Assembly (NCBI RefSeq): GCF_018224955.1
Contig: NZ_JAGTUU010000006.1
Coordinates: 186,001 to 250,000, forward strand
Direction: 5' to 3'
DNA: 64,000 nt
DNA from: Thetidibacter halocola
GTDB lineage: Bacteria; Pseudomonadota; Alphaproteobacteria; Rhodobacterales; Rhodobacteraceae
Part shown: one piece after another, positions 10,495 to 19,592 of the stretch
Numbering within the stretch: position 1 is the stretch's first letter
Layout: every line of letters begins with the position of its first letter
Notes under the pieces: generated by a model
The model's input: only the letters and a program-made list of their open reading frames with translations
Told to the model about the DNA's origin: nothing
Database searches by the model: none
Position numbers and translations under genes: made by a program

Positions 10495-13255
10495 CCTGAA
10501 GAAGCAGCGCCTGCCGGACGACCTGATCGCACCGGCCACCGACATCATCGACGAGACCGCGCTGCGCACCGCGCTGTTCACGGCCTTTTCCGCCGACGCG
10601 GACGAGGCCGAGATCCGCCGGATCTCGGTGCAGATGCTGGGTGAGGCCCGAATCGAGGGGCGCGAGGTCATCGCGCGCGCCTTTGCGCAGATCCCCTTCG
10701 GCGCGCGCCGCACGACGCGGGCCTACAGCTATCTCATGGACTGCATCCTGCGGCTGGTGTTCGAGATCGCGACACAACGGCTGCACCGGCTGAACAACCC
10801 GACCGAGGGCGAAAAGCTGGCGGTGCTGGCCGTGGGCGGCTATGGCCGGGGCGAGATGGCGCCCTTCTCGGATGTCGACCTGCTGTTCCTGACCCCCTAC
10901 AAGATCACCCCCTGGGCCGAGAGCGTGATCGAATCCATGCTCTACATCCTGTGGGACCTCAAGCTGAAGGTCGGCCACAGTTCGCGCACGGTGAAGGACT
11001 GCCTGCGGCTGGGCGCCGAGGATTTCACCATCCGCACCGCCATGCTGGAACACCGCTTCATCATCGGCCATGCGCCGCTGGCACAGGATCTGAACGCCCG
11101 TCTCTGGGCCGACCTGTTCAAGGGCTCGGAACGCGAATTCGTCGCAGCCAAGCTGGAAGAGCGCGACCTGCGCCACGAAAAGCAGGGCCAGCGCTACATG
11201 GTCGAACCCAACGTCAAGGAGGGCAAGGGCGGGTTGCGCGACCTCCAATCGCTGTTCTGGATCGCGAAATACGTGCACGGCACGGACGACGTGGCCGAGC
11301 TTGTGCGCAAGGGGGTGGTGCGCCCCGACGAATACGACACCTTCGTCGAGGCCGAACGCTTTCTCTGGGCGGTGCGCTGCCACATGCACCTGGCGGCGGG
11401 CCGCGCGCTCGAGGTGCTGACCTTCGACATGCAGGTCGAGGTGGCCGAGCGCATGGGGTATGCCGACAAGGGCCGGCGACGCGCGGTCGAATTCTTCATG
11501 CAGGACTATTTCCGCCACGCAACGGCGGTGGGCGACCTGACCCGCATCTTCCTGACCGCGCTCGAGGCCGAGAACACCAAGGACGCGCCGTTGCTGCTGC
11601 GCATCTTCCAGCGCCAGCCCAAGGTCAAGGACGGCTACAAGGTGGTGCACAACCGCCTCGCCATCGTCGACGACGAAATCTTCCTGGCCGACCGGCTGAA
11701 CCTGCTGCGGCTCTATGAAGAGGCGCTGCGCACCGGGCTGCTGATCCACCCGGACGCGATGCGGCTGGTCAAGGCGAACCTGCACTTGATCGACGAAACC
11801 GTGCGCAACGACCGCGAGGCGCAGCGCATCTTCCTCGACCTGATGCTGAAGCACGGCAACCCCGACCGCGCCCTGCGCCGGATGAACGAGCTCGGCGTGC
11901 TGGCCGCCTTCATCCCGGAATTCGCGCCGATCGTGGCGATGATGCAGTTCAACATGTATCACAGCTACACGGTGGACGAACACATCATCCAGTGCATCTG
12001 GAACCTGTCCGAGATCGAGCATGGCAACCTGCGCGAGGCTCTGCCCGTCGCCTCGACCATCCTGAAGGAAGGGGTGAACCGCCGTGTCCTGTATGTCGCG
12101 CTGCTGCTGCACGACATCGGCAAGGGCCGCGAAGAGGATCATTCCGTCGTCGGTTCGCAGATCGCGCGCAAGGTCGCGCCCCGGCTGGGCCTGACCAAGG
12201 CGGAATGCACCACGGTGGAATGGCTGGTGCGCTATCACTTGCTGATGTCGGACATGGCGCAGAAACGCGACATCGCCGATCCGCGCACGGTGCGCGATTT
12301 CGCCAAGGCGGTGCAGACCAAGGAACGGCTGGACCTGCTCTGCGTGCTGACGGTCTGCGACATCCGCGGCGTCGGGCCTACTACCTGGAACAACTGGAAA
12401 GCCGCGCTGTTGCGCGCGCTTTACCGCCAGACGCGCCGCGCGCTCGAAGGCGGGATGGAGGCGCTCAACCGCGAGAACCGCGGCGCCGAGGCCCGCAAGG
12501 CCCTGCGCGAGGCGCTGGTCGACTGGCCTGCCGGAGACCTGCGCACAGAAACCGGGCGCCATTACGACCCCTACTGGCAAGGTCTGCACGTCACCGCGCA
12601 TCTGGTCTTTGCCAAGCTGCTGCGCGACATCAAGAACGACGAGATCAAGATCGACATCCACCCGGATGAGGATCGCGACGCGACGCGGGTCTGTTTCGCG
12701 CTGCAGGATCACCCCGGCATCTTCTCGCGGCTGGCCGGGGCGCTGGCCCTGTCCGGGGCGCAGGTGCGCGACGCCCGCACCTTCACCACCAAGGACGGTT
12801 ATGCCACCGCCGCCTTCTGGATCCAGGACGCGGAGGGTTCGCCCTACGAGGACACCCGTATCCCGCGCCTGCGCGACATGATCCGCAAGACCCTGCGCGG
12901 CGAGGTCATGACCCGCGAGGCGATCAAGCCCAAGGACAAGCTGAAGAAGCGCGAACAGGCCTTCCGGGTGCCGACCTCGATCACCTTCGACAACGAGGGA
13001 TCCGAGATCTTCACCATCATCGAGGTCGATACCCGCGACCGTCCAGGCCTGCTGTTCGACCTGACCCGCACCCTGGCCGCGCAGAACATCTACATCGCCA
13101 GCGCGGTGATCGCGACCTATGGCGAGCAGGTGGTCGATACCTTCTATGTCAAGGACATGTTCGGGCTGAAACTGCATTCCAAGGTCAAGCGGGATCTGAT
13201 CGAGAAACGCCTGCGCGACGCCATCTCGGAAGGATCGGAACGCGCCCGTTCCTAG
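10454..13255 (+). CDS. glnD: [protein-PII] uridylyltransferase / uridylyl-removing enzyme
   Basis: Bifunctional nitrogen sensor that uridylylates and de-uridylylates PII proteins according to glutamine level. The 933-aa product contains the nucleotidyltransferase motif GGYGRGEMAPFSDVDLL near residue 128, an HD hydrolase domain with LLHDIGKGREEDHS near 552, and two C-terminal ACT domains near 746 and 854. The only early in-frame start is TTG at 10454, because a TGA lies at 10448-10450 in the same frame. That start is 41 nt inside the upstream gene, so weak or coupled initiation is likely. Confidence 0.95.
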   Translation: MTLPQRTSAAPASDLKKQRLPDDLIAPATDIIDETALRTALFTAFSADADEAEIRRISVQMLGEARIEGREVIARAFAQIPFGARRTTRAYSYLMDCILRLVFEIATQRLHRLNNPTEGEKLAVLAVGGYGRGEMAPFSDVDLLFLTPYKITPWAESVIESMLYILWDLKLKVGHSSRTVKDCLRLGAEDFTIRTAMLEHRFIIGHAPLAQDLNARLWADLFKGSEREFVAAKLEERDLRHEKQGQRYMVEPNVKEGKGGLRDLQSLFWIAKYVHGTDDVAELVRKGVVRPDEYDTFVEAERFLWAVRCHMHLAAGRALEVLTFDMQVEVAERMGYADKGRRRAVEFFMQDYFRHATAVGDLTRIFLTALEAENTKDAPLLLRIFQRQPKVKDGYKVVHNRLAIVDDEIFLADRLNLLRLYEEALRTGLLIHPDAMRLVKANLHLIDETVRNDREAQRIFLDLMLKHGNPDRALRRMNELGVLAAFIPEFAPIVAMMQFNMYHSYTVDEHIIQCIWNLSEIEHGNLREALPVASTILKEGVNRRVLYVALLLHDIGKGREEDHSVVGSQIARKVAPRLGLTKAECTTVEWLVRYHLLMSDMAQKRDIADPRTVRDFAKAVQTKERLDLLCVLTVCDIRGVGPTTWNNWKAALLRALYRQTRRALEGGMEALNRENRGAEARKALREALVDWPAGDLRTETGRHYDPYWQGLHVTAHLVFAKLLRDIKNDEIKIDIHPDEDRDATRVCFALQDHPGIFSRLAGALALSGAQVRDARTFTTKDGYATAAFWIQDAEGSPYEDTRIPRLRDMIRKTLRGEVMTREAIKPKDKLKKREQAFRVPTSITFDNEGSEIFTIIEVDTRDRPGLLFDLTRTLAAQNIYIASAVIATYGEQVVDTFYVKDMFGLKLHSKVKRDLIEKRLRDAISEGSERARS

Positions 13256-14274
13256 TACTGGCGGTGCACCTGCCTTATCCGCGCAATCGCCGCATCGGGG
13301 TACATGATGGGGCGGGCCGGCGGGCCGTTGCGATAGCGGCTGCGCAGCGCAGAGCCGAACATGGCGTCAAGGCGGCTCCGCTCGGCGGGGGCCATCCCCC
13401 GGCGCACGACCGGCCCCAGCAGCAGCGACTCTGTCAGGCAGCCGTCGGCCCGCACGATTGCGTGCCGCGGCAAGGCGAAATGCACCCAGAGGATCGCCTT
13501 GCGCCCGCGCATCACGCGGATGCCGGGCAACCCGGTCAGCGCGATCACCGGCACCAGCCGCGGCTCCAGGAAGGCGGCCAGCGCCTGCCCCGCCTCTCCC
13601 ACCAGCATGCGGTGCTGCGCAGAAACGACCAGGTCACGTGCCGGAATGCCCGGACCCAGAGATGTGGCGGAAATCAGCACCGGCCGGTTCAACCCGTCGG
13701 ACGGCGCGAAACGCACCTGCGTCCGCGAGAGCCACAGGATAGGTTGGTCGCCCATGTCCGCGGTCCAGACCCTTTGTCCAACCTTGAGGCATTCGACCGG
13801 GCACGGCCCACGCGGCGTGTCGATAAGCGTTCCAGCGGCGAAACAGGGGATCGTTCCGGGATTGGGCGAGGTCTGCACCGCATAGCTGGCGCCGCCGTCG
13901 GTGGTTTCCATCGACTGGCCGCCTGATGTCACATTGTAGAAGTTGATATCGCTGGTCTGGCCCGCCGCCGGTCCGTTCTGCGCGGTGATGGGGTTCTTGT
14001 GGCTGATGAACTGCACCGTATTGCCGTTGGCGTCGATCAGCGCGACACCCCAGCTTTGCCCGACATCCACCAGCCCGTCCGCCCGCGTAACGAGGTAGCC
14101 TTCGTTGCCGGCGCGGGTGGAATCCACGCCGCCCACGGAATGCGTGCTGAACAGAGTTCCCTTTTCGTTGTAGACGGCCAGCGTCCAGCCCGTCAGATCC
14201 TCGTTGTCGGTCGCAACGATCTCGACGAAGTCGTCGGAATTCTCGAATTTCAGTTCCGAAATGTAGACAGCCAT
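13252..14274 (-). CDS. Hint-domain protein with N-terminal lamin-tail-like domain
   Basis: 340-aa protein. Residues 1-140 resemble an LTD-type beta-sandwich (YISELKFENSDDFVEIVA, LTGWTLAVYNEKGT). A Hedgehog/intein (Hint) domain starts at Cys144 (CFAAGTLIDTPRG), with the block-B-like histidine in SAQHRML (His221). Proteins of this type are frequent in Rhodobacteraceae and are thought to be exported and possibly self-cleaving. No Sec signal is visible, and no RTX repeats are present. The start is at ATG 14274 (MAVYISEL); an upstream start would add an unmatched 21 residues. The 3' end overlaps glnD by 4 nt, tail to tail. Confidence 0.8.
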   Translation of the reverse strand: MAVYISELKFENSDDFVEIVATDNEDLTGWTLAVYNEKGTLFSTHSVGGVDSTRAGNEGYLVTRADGLVDVGQSWGVALIDANGNTVQFISHKNPITAQNGPAAGQTSDINFYNVTSGGQSMETTDGGASYAVQTSPNPGTIPCFAAGTLIDTPRGPCPVECLKVGQRVWTADMGDQPILWLSRTQVRFAPSDGLNRPVLISATSLGPGIPARDLVVSAQHRMLVGEAGQALAAFLEPRLVPVIALTGLPGIRVMRGRKAILWVHFALPRHAIVRADGCLTESLLLGPVVRRGMAPAERSRLDAMFGSALRSRYRNGPPARPIMYPDAAIARIRQVHRQY

Positions 14275-14479
14275 TGTGCTTCCGGGGTCGCAGGGTGCGC
14301 GATGTCCGTCCCCCTGCGCCCGGGATCGACGGGCCAACCGGGAATCCGATCGCGCAAGGCTGCCACTTCAGCCTTAAGGAGGCATGAACGCCGCCCCCGA
14401 TCGCCGCAAATCGCCGCTATCCCCTTCCGGCGCGGGGCTCGATCGGCTATGCCACCGGCTGAACGGGAACAGGGCACAG

Positions 14480-16030
14480 ATGAAACCGATCCGCTTGATT
14501 TCCAGCGTCCTGACCGTCGGCTTCTGGACACTCGCCAGCCGCGTCCTGGGTATTGCGCGCGAGATCATGATCCTGGCCCTGATCGGCCCCGGCCCGGTGA
14601 TGGACGCCTTCGTCGCCGCCTTCCGCCTGCCCAACATGTTCCGCCGTTTCTTTGCCGAGGGCGCGTTCAACGCGGCCTTCGTGCCGATGTTCGCCAAGAA
14701 ATACGAGGGCGAGGAGGATCCGCTGCTCTTTGCCCGCGACGCTCTGAACGGGCTGGCGCTGGTGCTGATGATCCTGACCGGGCTCGCGCTGGTCTTCATG
14801 CCGGCGCTGGTCTGGACGACGGCGGGCGGGTTCTACGGCGACGAGCGGTTCGACCTGACGGTGGCCTATGGGCGCATCGCCTTCCCCTACATCCTGCTGA
14901 TCTCGCTGGCGGCGCTGTTTTCCGGCGCGCTGAACGCCACGGGGCGTTTTGCGGCGGCGGCGGCGGCGCCGGTGTTTCTCAACATCATCGTCTGCCTGTC
15001 CATGGCCATCGGTTACGTCACGGGCGGCGCCGTGATCGAGTGGCTGATCTGGGCTATTCCGGTCGCGGGCGTGGCGCAACTGGCGCTGGTCTGGGTCGCG
15101 GCGGACCGCGCCGGCATCCGCCTGCGCCCCGGCCGGCCGCGCTGGACCTCCGACATGCGGCGGCTGATCATCGTGGCGGTTCCGGCGGCGCTGGCGGGCG
15201 GGGTCATGCAGATCAACCTGCTGGTCGGCCAGCAGGTCGCCAGCCATTTCGACAAGGCGGTGGGCTGGCTCTACGCCGCAGACCGGCTGTATCAGCTGCC
15301 GCTGGGCGTGGTCGGCATCGCGGTGGGGATCGTGCTGCTGCCCGACCTGTCGCGCCGCCTCAAGGCGGGTGATGACGATGGCGGGCGCGACGCCTTTTCC
15401 CGCGCCGGAGAGCTGAGCCTCGCCCTGACCATCCCCTCGGCGGTGGCGCTGATGGTGATCCCGCTGCCCATCGTCAGCGTGCTGTTCCAGCGTGGCGCAA
15501 CTGGGGCCGACGACAGCGCCGCCATCGCGCTGGCCGTGGCGATCTATGGGCTGGGCCTGCCCGCCTTCGTGATGCAGAAGGTATTGCAGCCGCTGTTCTT
15601 CGCCCGCGAGGACACCACGACGCCGTTCCGCTTTGCGGTCTGGGCGATGATCGTGAACGCCGCCGTGGCGATCGGGCTTGCCCCGGTGCTGGGCTGGATC
15701 GCACCCGCCATCGGCACCACCGCCGCGGGCTGGCTGATGGTGTGGATGCTGGCCCATGCGGCGCGCGGGCTGGGCGACGTGGCGCAGTTCGACGGCCGCT
15801 TTCGCCGCCGGCTGTGGCGGATCTGCGCCGCCTCGGCGGTGATGGGCGGGGCGCTGTGGCTGGCGATGGCCCCACTCGCCGGATTGCTGGCGCAGCCGGG
15901 CATCCGCTTTGCCGCGCTGCTGGTCCTGATCGTCTGGGGGATCGCCGTCTATGCCCTGGCGGGGCAGGTGCTGGGCGCCTTTTCGATGGCCGAGATGAGG
16001 GGCGTCTTCCGCCGCCGCCCGCGGACATGA
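14480..16030 (+). CDS. murJ: lipid II flippase MurJ
   Basis: Polytopic inner-membrane protein of the MVF/MurJ family that translocates lipid II for peptidoglycan synthesis. The 516-aa product has about 14 hydrophobic segments and the family N-terminus with TLASRVLGIAREIMIL, AFRLPNMFRRFFAEGAFNAAF and the FVPMF loop. The start is at ATG 14480 (MKPIRLISS); the in-frame ATG at 14384 would add 32 non-conserved residues. Its stop overlaps the start of the phospholipase D gene (ATGA), so the two are likely coupled. Confidence 0.95.
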   Translation: MKPIRLISSVLTVGFWTLASRVLGIAREIMILALIGPGPVMDAFVAAFRLPNMFRRFFAEGAFNAAFVPMFAKKYEGEEDPLLFARDALNGLALVLMILTGLALVFMPALVWTTAGGFYGDERFDLTVAYGRIAFPYILLISLAALFSGALNATGRFAAAAAAPVFLNIIVCLSMAIGYVTGGAVIEWLIWAIPVAGVAQLALVWVAADRAGIRLRPGRPRWTSDMRRLIIVAVPAALAGGVMQINLLVGQQVASHFDKAVGWLYAADRLYQLPLGVVGIAVGIVLLPDLSRRLKAGDDDGGRDAFSRAGELSLALTIPSAVALMVIPLPIVSVLFQRGATGADDSAAIALAVAIYGLGLPAFVMQKVLQPLFFAREDTTTPFRFAVWAMIVNAAVAIGLAPVLGWIAPAIGTTAAGWLMVWMLAHAARGLGDVAQFDGRFRRRLWRICAASAVMGGALWLAMAPLAGLLAQPGIRFAALLVLIVWGIAVYALAGQVLGAFSMAEMRGVFRRRPRT

Positions 16031-17508
16031 GCGTGACAGCCCTCATAACCGCGGCCGAGGGCTTTCCCGCGCTGGAACGCCTTGTCGCCCGCGCGCGGGA
16101 CGAGGTGATCCTGTCCTTCCGCATCCTCGATCCCGAGACGCCCCTGCGGGCGCCGGAGCTGCGCGAGGCCGGGTTGCAGACATGGGCCGACCTGATCGGG
16201 GATGCCAACGCGCGGGGCGTGCGGCTGCGCCTGCTGCTGGCCGATTTCGACCCGCTGCTGACCGGTGGGCTGCACCGCAAGGCGTGGCGCGCGGCGTCGG
16301 GCTTTGCAGCCGCGGTTCGGGGCGATGCGCAGATCCTCTGCGCGCCGCACGGGCAGCGCGCGGGGCGGCTGTGGCACATCGCGATGCGCGGGCGGCTGCG
16401 CGCGGCGATGGACGGGCTGCGGGCCGAGGACACGGCCCGGCTGACCCCCGTGCAGCGCGCGCTGCTGCGCGACGGCCCTGTGTTGCGCCCGGCCACGCAT
16501 CACCAGAAATTCGCCATCGCCGACGGGCGGCACGTGGTGATCGGCGGGCTGGACGTGGACGAACGCCGTTTCGACACGCCTCAGCACGACCGCCCGGCCG
16601 AAGAGACCTGGCACGACATCTCGGTGGCGCTGGAGGATGCCGATTTCGCCGGCGCGCTGCGCGCCCATTTCGCCGATTGCTGGAACGCGGCGCTTGACTG
16701 CGGCTGCACCTCGCTCGCCGAACCGGCGCAGCGCATGGTTCTCAAAGGCCGCCCGCAAAGCCCGGCGCACCGCCGCCTGTTGCGCACCTTCTCCGCGCCT
16801 TGCGGCGGGCTGGCCCGGTTGGCGCCCAACTGCCGGGTGCAGGATCACGAGGAGGCACTGCTGCGGTTGATCGCCGGGGCGCGGCGCGACCTCTACCTGG
16901 AAACGCAATTCCTGCGCCACAAGCCACTGGCCCGGGCGCTGGCCGATGCCGCCGCATCAAACGCGCGGTTGACCCTGACGATCCTTCTGCCCGCCGCACC
17001 CGAGCGGGTACTGTTCGGCGGCGACGACAGCTGGGACGCGCGCCATGCGCATGGGCTCCAGGTTTCGGCGCTGGCCATGCTGCGCGACGCCTATGGCCCG
17101 CGCCTGGCGCTTCTGACGCCCGCACAACGCCGCGCCGCCGCGCCGGATCAGCCCACCATCGCCGGGGCAGCGCCGATCTATCTGCATTCCAAGCTGGCGC
17201 TGGTCGACGGCACCCATGCGATGATCGGCTCGGCCAACCTGAACGGGCGGTCGATGCTCTGGGACAGCGAGGCGTCGATCCTGCTGCACGATCCCGTCTT
17301 TGCCGAAGGGCTGATGGACCGGCTGGCCGCGAAATGGCTGGGCGACGATGCCGGCGACCCGTGGCGGGCTGAAACCTGGCGCACACGGGCCGAGGCCGAC
17401 GCCGCCCGCCCGCCGGAGGAGCGCAGGGGCCTGGTCCTGCCCTACCCGATGGACCGCGCCGAACGGTTCTCGCGCCGGCTCTTCGCCCTGCCCGACGACA
17501 TGTTCTGA
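16027..17508 (+). CDS. phospholipase D-like protein (two HKD motifs)
   Basis: 493-aa PLD-superfamily protein. HKD motif 1 is HHQKFAIADGRHVVIGG and HKD motif 2 is HSKLALVDGTHAMIGSANLN; both keep His, Lys and Asp. It resembles cardiolipin synthase and phosphatidyltransferase relatives but lacks an obvious N-terminal membrane anchor. The acceptor is unknown; a cytosolic or peripheral phospholipase/transphosphatidylase role is inferred. Start ATG 16027 overlaps the murJ stop by 4 nt, suggesting an envelope-related two-gene operon. Confidence 0.85.
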   Translation: MSVTALITAAEGFPALERLVARARDEVILSFRILDPETPLRAPELREAGLQTWADLIGDANARGVRLRLLLADFDPLLTGGLHRKAWRAASGFAAAVRGDAQILCAPHGQRAGRLWHIAMRGRLRAAMDGLRAEDTARLTPVQRALLRDGPVLRPATHHQKFAIADGRHVVIGGLDVDERRFDTPQHDRPAEETWHDISVALEDADFAGALRAHFADCWNAALDCGCTSLAEPAQRMVLKGRPQSPAHRRLLRTFSAPCGGLARLAPNCRVQDHEEALLRLIAGARRDLYLETQFLRHKPLARALADAAASNARLTLTILLPAAPERVLFGGDDSWDARHAHGLQVSALAMLRDAYGPRLALLTPAQRRAAAPDQPTIAGAAPIYLHSKLALVDGTHAMIGSANLNGRSMLWDSEASILLHDPVFAEGLMDRLAAKWLGDDAGDPWRAETWRTRAEADAARPPEERRGLVLPYPMDRAERFSRRLFALPDDMF

Positions 17509-17510
17509 CC

Positions 17511-18194
17511 TCAGCCGCCGCGCAGCTTTTGCAGAAGCCGCGCCCAGCCGCCCGGAATCAGCACCATCGCCAGCAGGAAGCCCGCGACAAAGCCCGAGAT
17601 ATCGGCGATCCAGTCCGGCCCGCCACCAAAGAACAGGCCGAAGATCAATTGCAGGAAAAGCAGGATGCCGATCAGCGAAAAGGCGCGGATCTGCGCCTCG
17701 CCCATCTGCCCCAGCCGCAGCCACAGGATATAGGTGAAGCCCCCGATCAGCCCGTAGATCGACGGAAAGGCGCCGAACAGCAGCGCCGGCGTATCCACCG
17801 CAAGACCATAGACCGCCGCGCCGCAGACCCCCGACAGCACGAAGATCGCCAGCATCGGCAGGCTGCCCAGCGTCTCGCCCACGATCTTGCCCAGCGCCAG
17901 CAGCATCACCATCGCGAACATCGCGTGGGTGAAATTGCCATGCACGAACGGGTAGGTGACGAAACGCATCATGTGCTCGACCGGGAATTGCCGCGTGGTC
18001 AGCATCCAGTCCATGATCTGCGCCGAGAACCCGTATTGCTCCAGCGCGGCCAGCCGCCAGCCCACGGCGCCGGGCCCGCCGACCAGACCGCGCGCGCCCA
18101 TGGTCATCGCCAGTTCCACACCGCCGACCAGCAGGCACAGCGCCACCACCACGGGCGGCAGCGGGTTGAACGGACTTTCCTCGTGCGGCTGCAT
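17511..18194 (-). CDS. rhomboid-family membrane protein, apparently protease-dead
   Basis: 227-aa polytopic protein with the rhomboid scaffold: FVHGNFTHAMFAM in the position of GlpG HFSLMHILFNL, GAFPSIYGLIGG, and WIADISGFVAGF. Aligned by eye to E. coli GlpG, the serine (Ser201) is Phe143, the histidine (His254) is Asp199, and the oxyanion Asn154 is Ala94. His85 and His90 are retained. It is therefore best called a pseudoprotease, possibly a client-binding membrane chaperone like iRhoms/derlins. The start is at ATG 18194 (MQPHEESPF), before the first membrane helix. It is divergent from trpS (76 nt) and convergent with the PLD gene (2 nt). Confidence 0.75.
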   Translation of the reverse strand: MQPHEESPFNPLPPVVVALCLLVGGVELAMTMGARGLVGGPGAVGWRLAALEQYGFSAQIMDWMLTTRQFPVEHMMRFVTYPFVHGNFTHAMFAMVMLLALGKIVGETLGSLPMLAIFVLSGVCGAAVYGLAVDTPALLFGAFPSIYGLIGGFTYILWLRLGQMGEAQIRAFSLIGILLFLQLIFGLFFGGGPDWIADISGFVAGFLLAMVLIPGGWARLLQKLRGG

Positions 18195-18270
18195 GGCGTG
18201 CCTCTTCCTTGACGCTTCCCAAGGGCATGGGTAAGCCACCCGCGACCCAAGTTCCAGACGGAGTGCATCC

Positions 18271-19278
18271 ATGTCCGCCTTCAAGCCGCGTATCTTCTCC
18301 GGCATCCAGCCCTCGGGCGGTCTGACCCTCGGCAACTACCTTGGCGCGCTGAAGCGCTTCGTGGCCGAGCAGGGGCGGATGGAAACCGTCTATTGCCTGG
18401 TCGACCAGCACGCGATCACCGTCTGGCAGGACCCGGACGCGTTGCGCCGACAGACACGGGAACTGGCGGCGGGTTTCATCGCCTCCGGCATCGACCCGGC
18501 GAAATCCATCCTGTTCAACCAGTCCCAGGTGGCCGAGCACGCGCAGCTTGCGTGGATCTTCAACTGCGTCGCGCGCATGGGCTGGATGCAGCGGATGACC
18601 CAGTGGAAGGACAAGGCGGGCAAGAACACGCAGAACGCCTCGCTGGGCCTTTTGGCCTACCCGGCGCTGATGGCCGCCGACATCCTTGTGTATCACGCGA
18701 CCCACGTTCCCGTGGGCGAGGACCAGAAGCAGCATGTCGAGCTGACCCGCGACATCGCGAACAAGTTCAACCACGACTACAAGGTCGATTTCTTCCCCGA
18801 GCCGGAGCCGGTGATCGAAGGCGCGGCGACGCGCGTCATGTCGCTGCGGGACGGGTCCAAGAAGATGTCGAAATCCGATCCTTCGGACATGAGCCGGATC
18901 AACATGACCGACGACGCCGACGCGATCGCGCAGAAGATCCGCAAGGCCAAGACCGACCCCGAGGCCCTGCCCTCGGAGGCCAAGGGGCTGGAAGGGCGGC
19001 CCGAGGCGCGCAACCTCGTCAACATCTACGCGGCGCTGGCCGACATGAGCGTGGACGACGTCCTGCGCGAGGTGGGTGGCAAGCCGTTCTCGGAATTCAA
19101 GCCGATGCTGTCGGACCTGGCGGTGGACAAGATGGCGCCGATCTCGACCGAGATGGCCCGCCTGATGCAGAATCCCGACGAGATCGACGCGATCCTGCGC
19201 CGCGGCGCGGAACAGGCACGGGAAATCGCCGCGCCGATCCTGCAGCGCACCTACGACATCGTCGGGATGGTTCGGTGA
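18271..19278 (+). CDS. trpS: tryptophanyl-tRNA synthetase
   Basis: Class Ic aminoacyl-tRNA synthetase, 335 aa, charging tRNA-Trp. The HIGH-equivalent motif is [13 protein letters not shown], and the KMSKS loop is intact at residues 198-202. The Trp pocket/ATP region [16 protein letters not shown] is typical of bacterial TrpRS. GGAGTG lies just before ATG 18271. It is the last housekeeping gene before the accessory inositol region. Confidence 0.97.
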   Translation: MSAFKPRIFSGIQPSGGLTLGNYLGALKRFVAEQGRMETVYCLVDQHAITVWQDPDALRRQTRELAAGFIASGIDPAKSILFNQSQVAEHAQLAWIFNCVARMGWMQRMTQWKDKAGKNTQNASLGLLAYPALMAADILVYHATHVPVGEDQKQHVELTRDIANKFNHDYKVDFFPEPEPVIEGAATRVMSLRDGSKKMSKSDPSDMSRINMTDDADAIAQKIRKAKTDPEALPSEAKGLEGRPEARNLVNIYAALADMSVDDVLREVGGKPFSEFKPMLSDLAVDKMAPISTEMARLMQNPDEIDAILRRGAEQAREIAAPILQRTYDIVGMVR

Positions 19279-19592
19279 TCGCGTAGCGGCAGGGGCCGAA
19301 TTCAGCCCACACATTTCGCGGCGCGGGTACGGATCCTTGGGCTCGATGCGTCAGTGTCTGCCTCGAGCCCATTCTGACCGCATCGCCGATTCTGGTCTTC
19401 GCGGTAGCAGAGGGGTCATCTCCGGGGTTAACCGCCCTTTGATGCCACCAAGGGCCTGCGCGGCCGAAGACCGCGCGTAGCCGAAGGCGCAAGCCCGGGA
19501 AGACTGTGATGCGCCGGACTTCCCGCCGCGCGTCCGGTTCGAACAGATGGCCTGTGTGCGCGAAGTGAATGCCGCGCCGAACGCCTCTCCAT
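19279..19592. other. non-coding left flank of the inositol region
   Basis: 314 nt between trpS and the end of the LacI gene. No protein, tRNA or terminator with a U-tract was recognised, and neither strand holds an open frame that resembles anything. It may contain junction debris from acquisition of the adjacent operon, but no direct repeat shared with the right flank (32266-32621) was found by eye. Confidence 0.5.

Noticed and set aside
10451-13177. 908-codon frame on the minus strand through glnD
   Set aside because: Antisense to an intact, motif-complete glnD, no ribosome site, composition typical of a shadow.
13843-13846. Hint domain as an intein splitting a housekeeping gene
   Set aside because: The N-terminal part is an LTD-like domain and no extein homologous to a known enzyme follows, so it is a secreted-type Hint protein.
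19279-19592. tRNA or integration site at the left edge of the accessory block
   Set aside because: No cloverleaf, no integrase and no direct repeat shared with the right flank at 32266-32621 were found.
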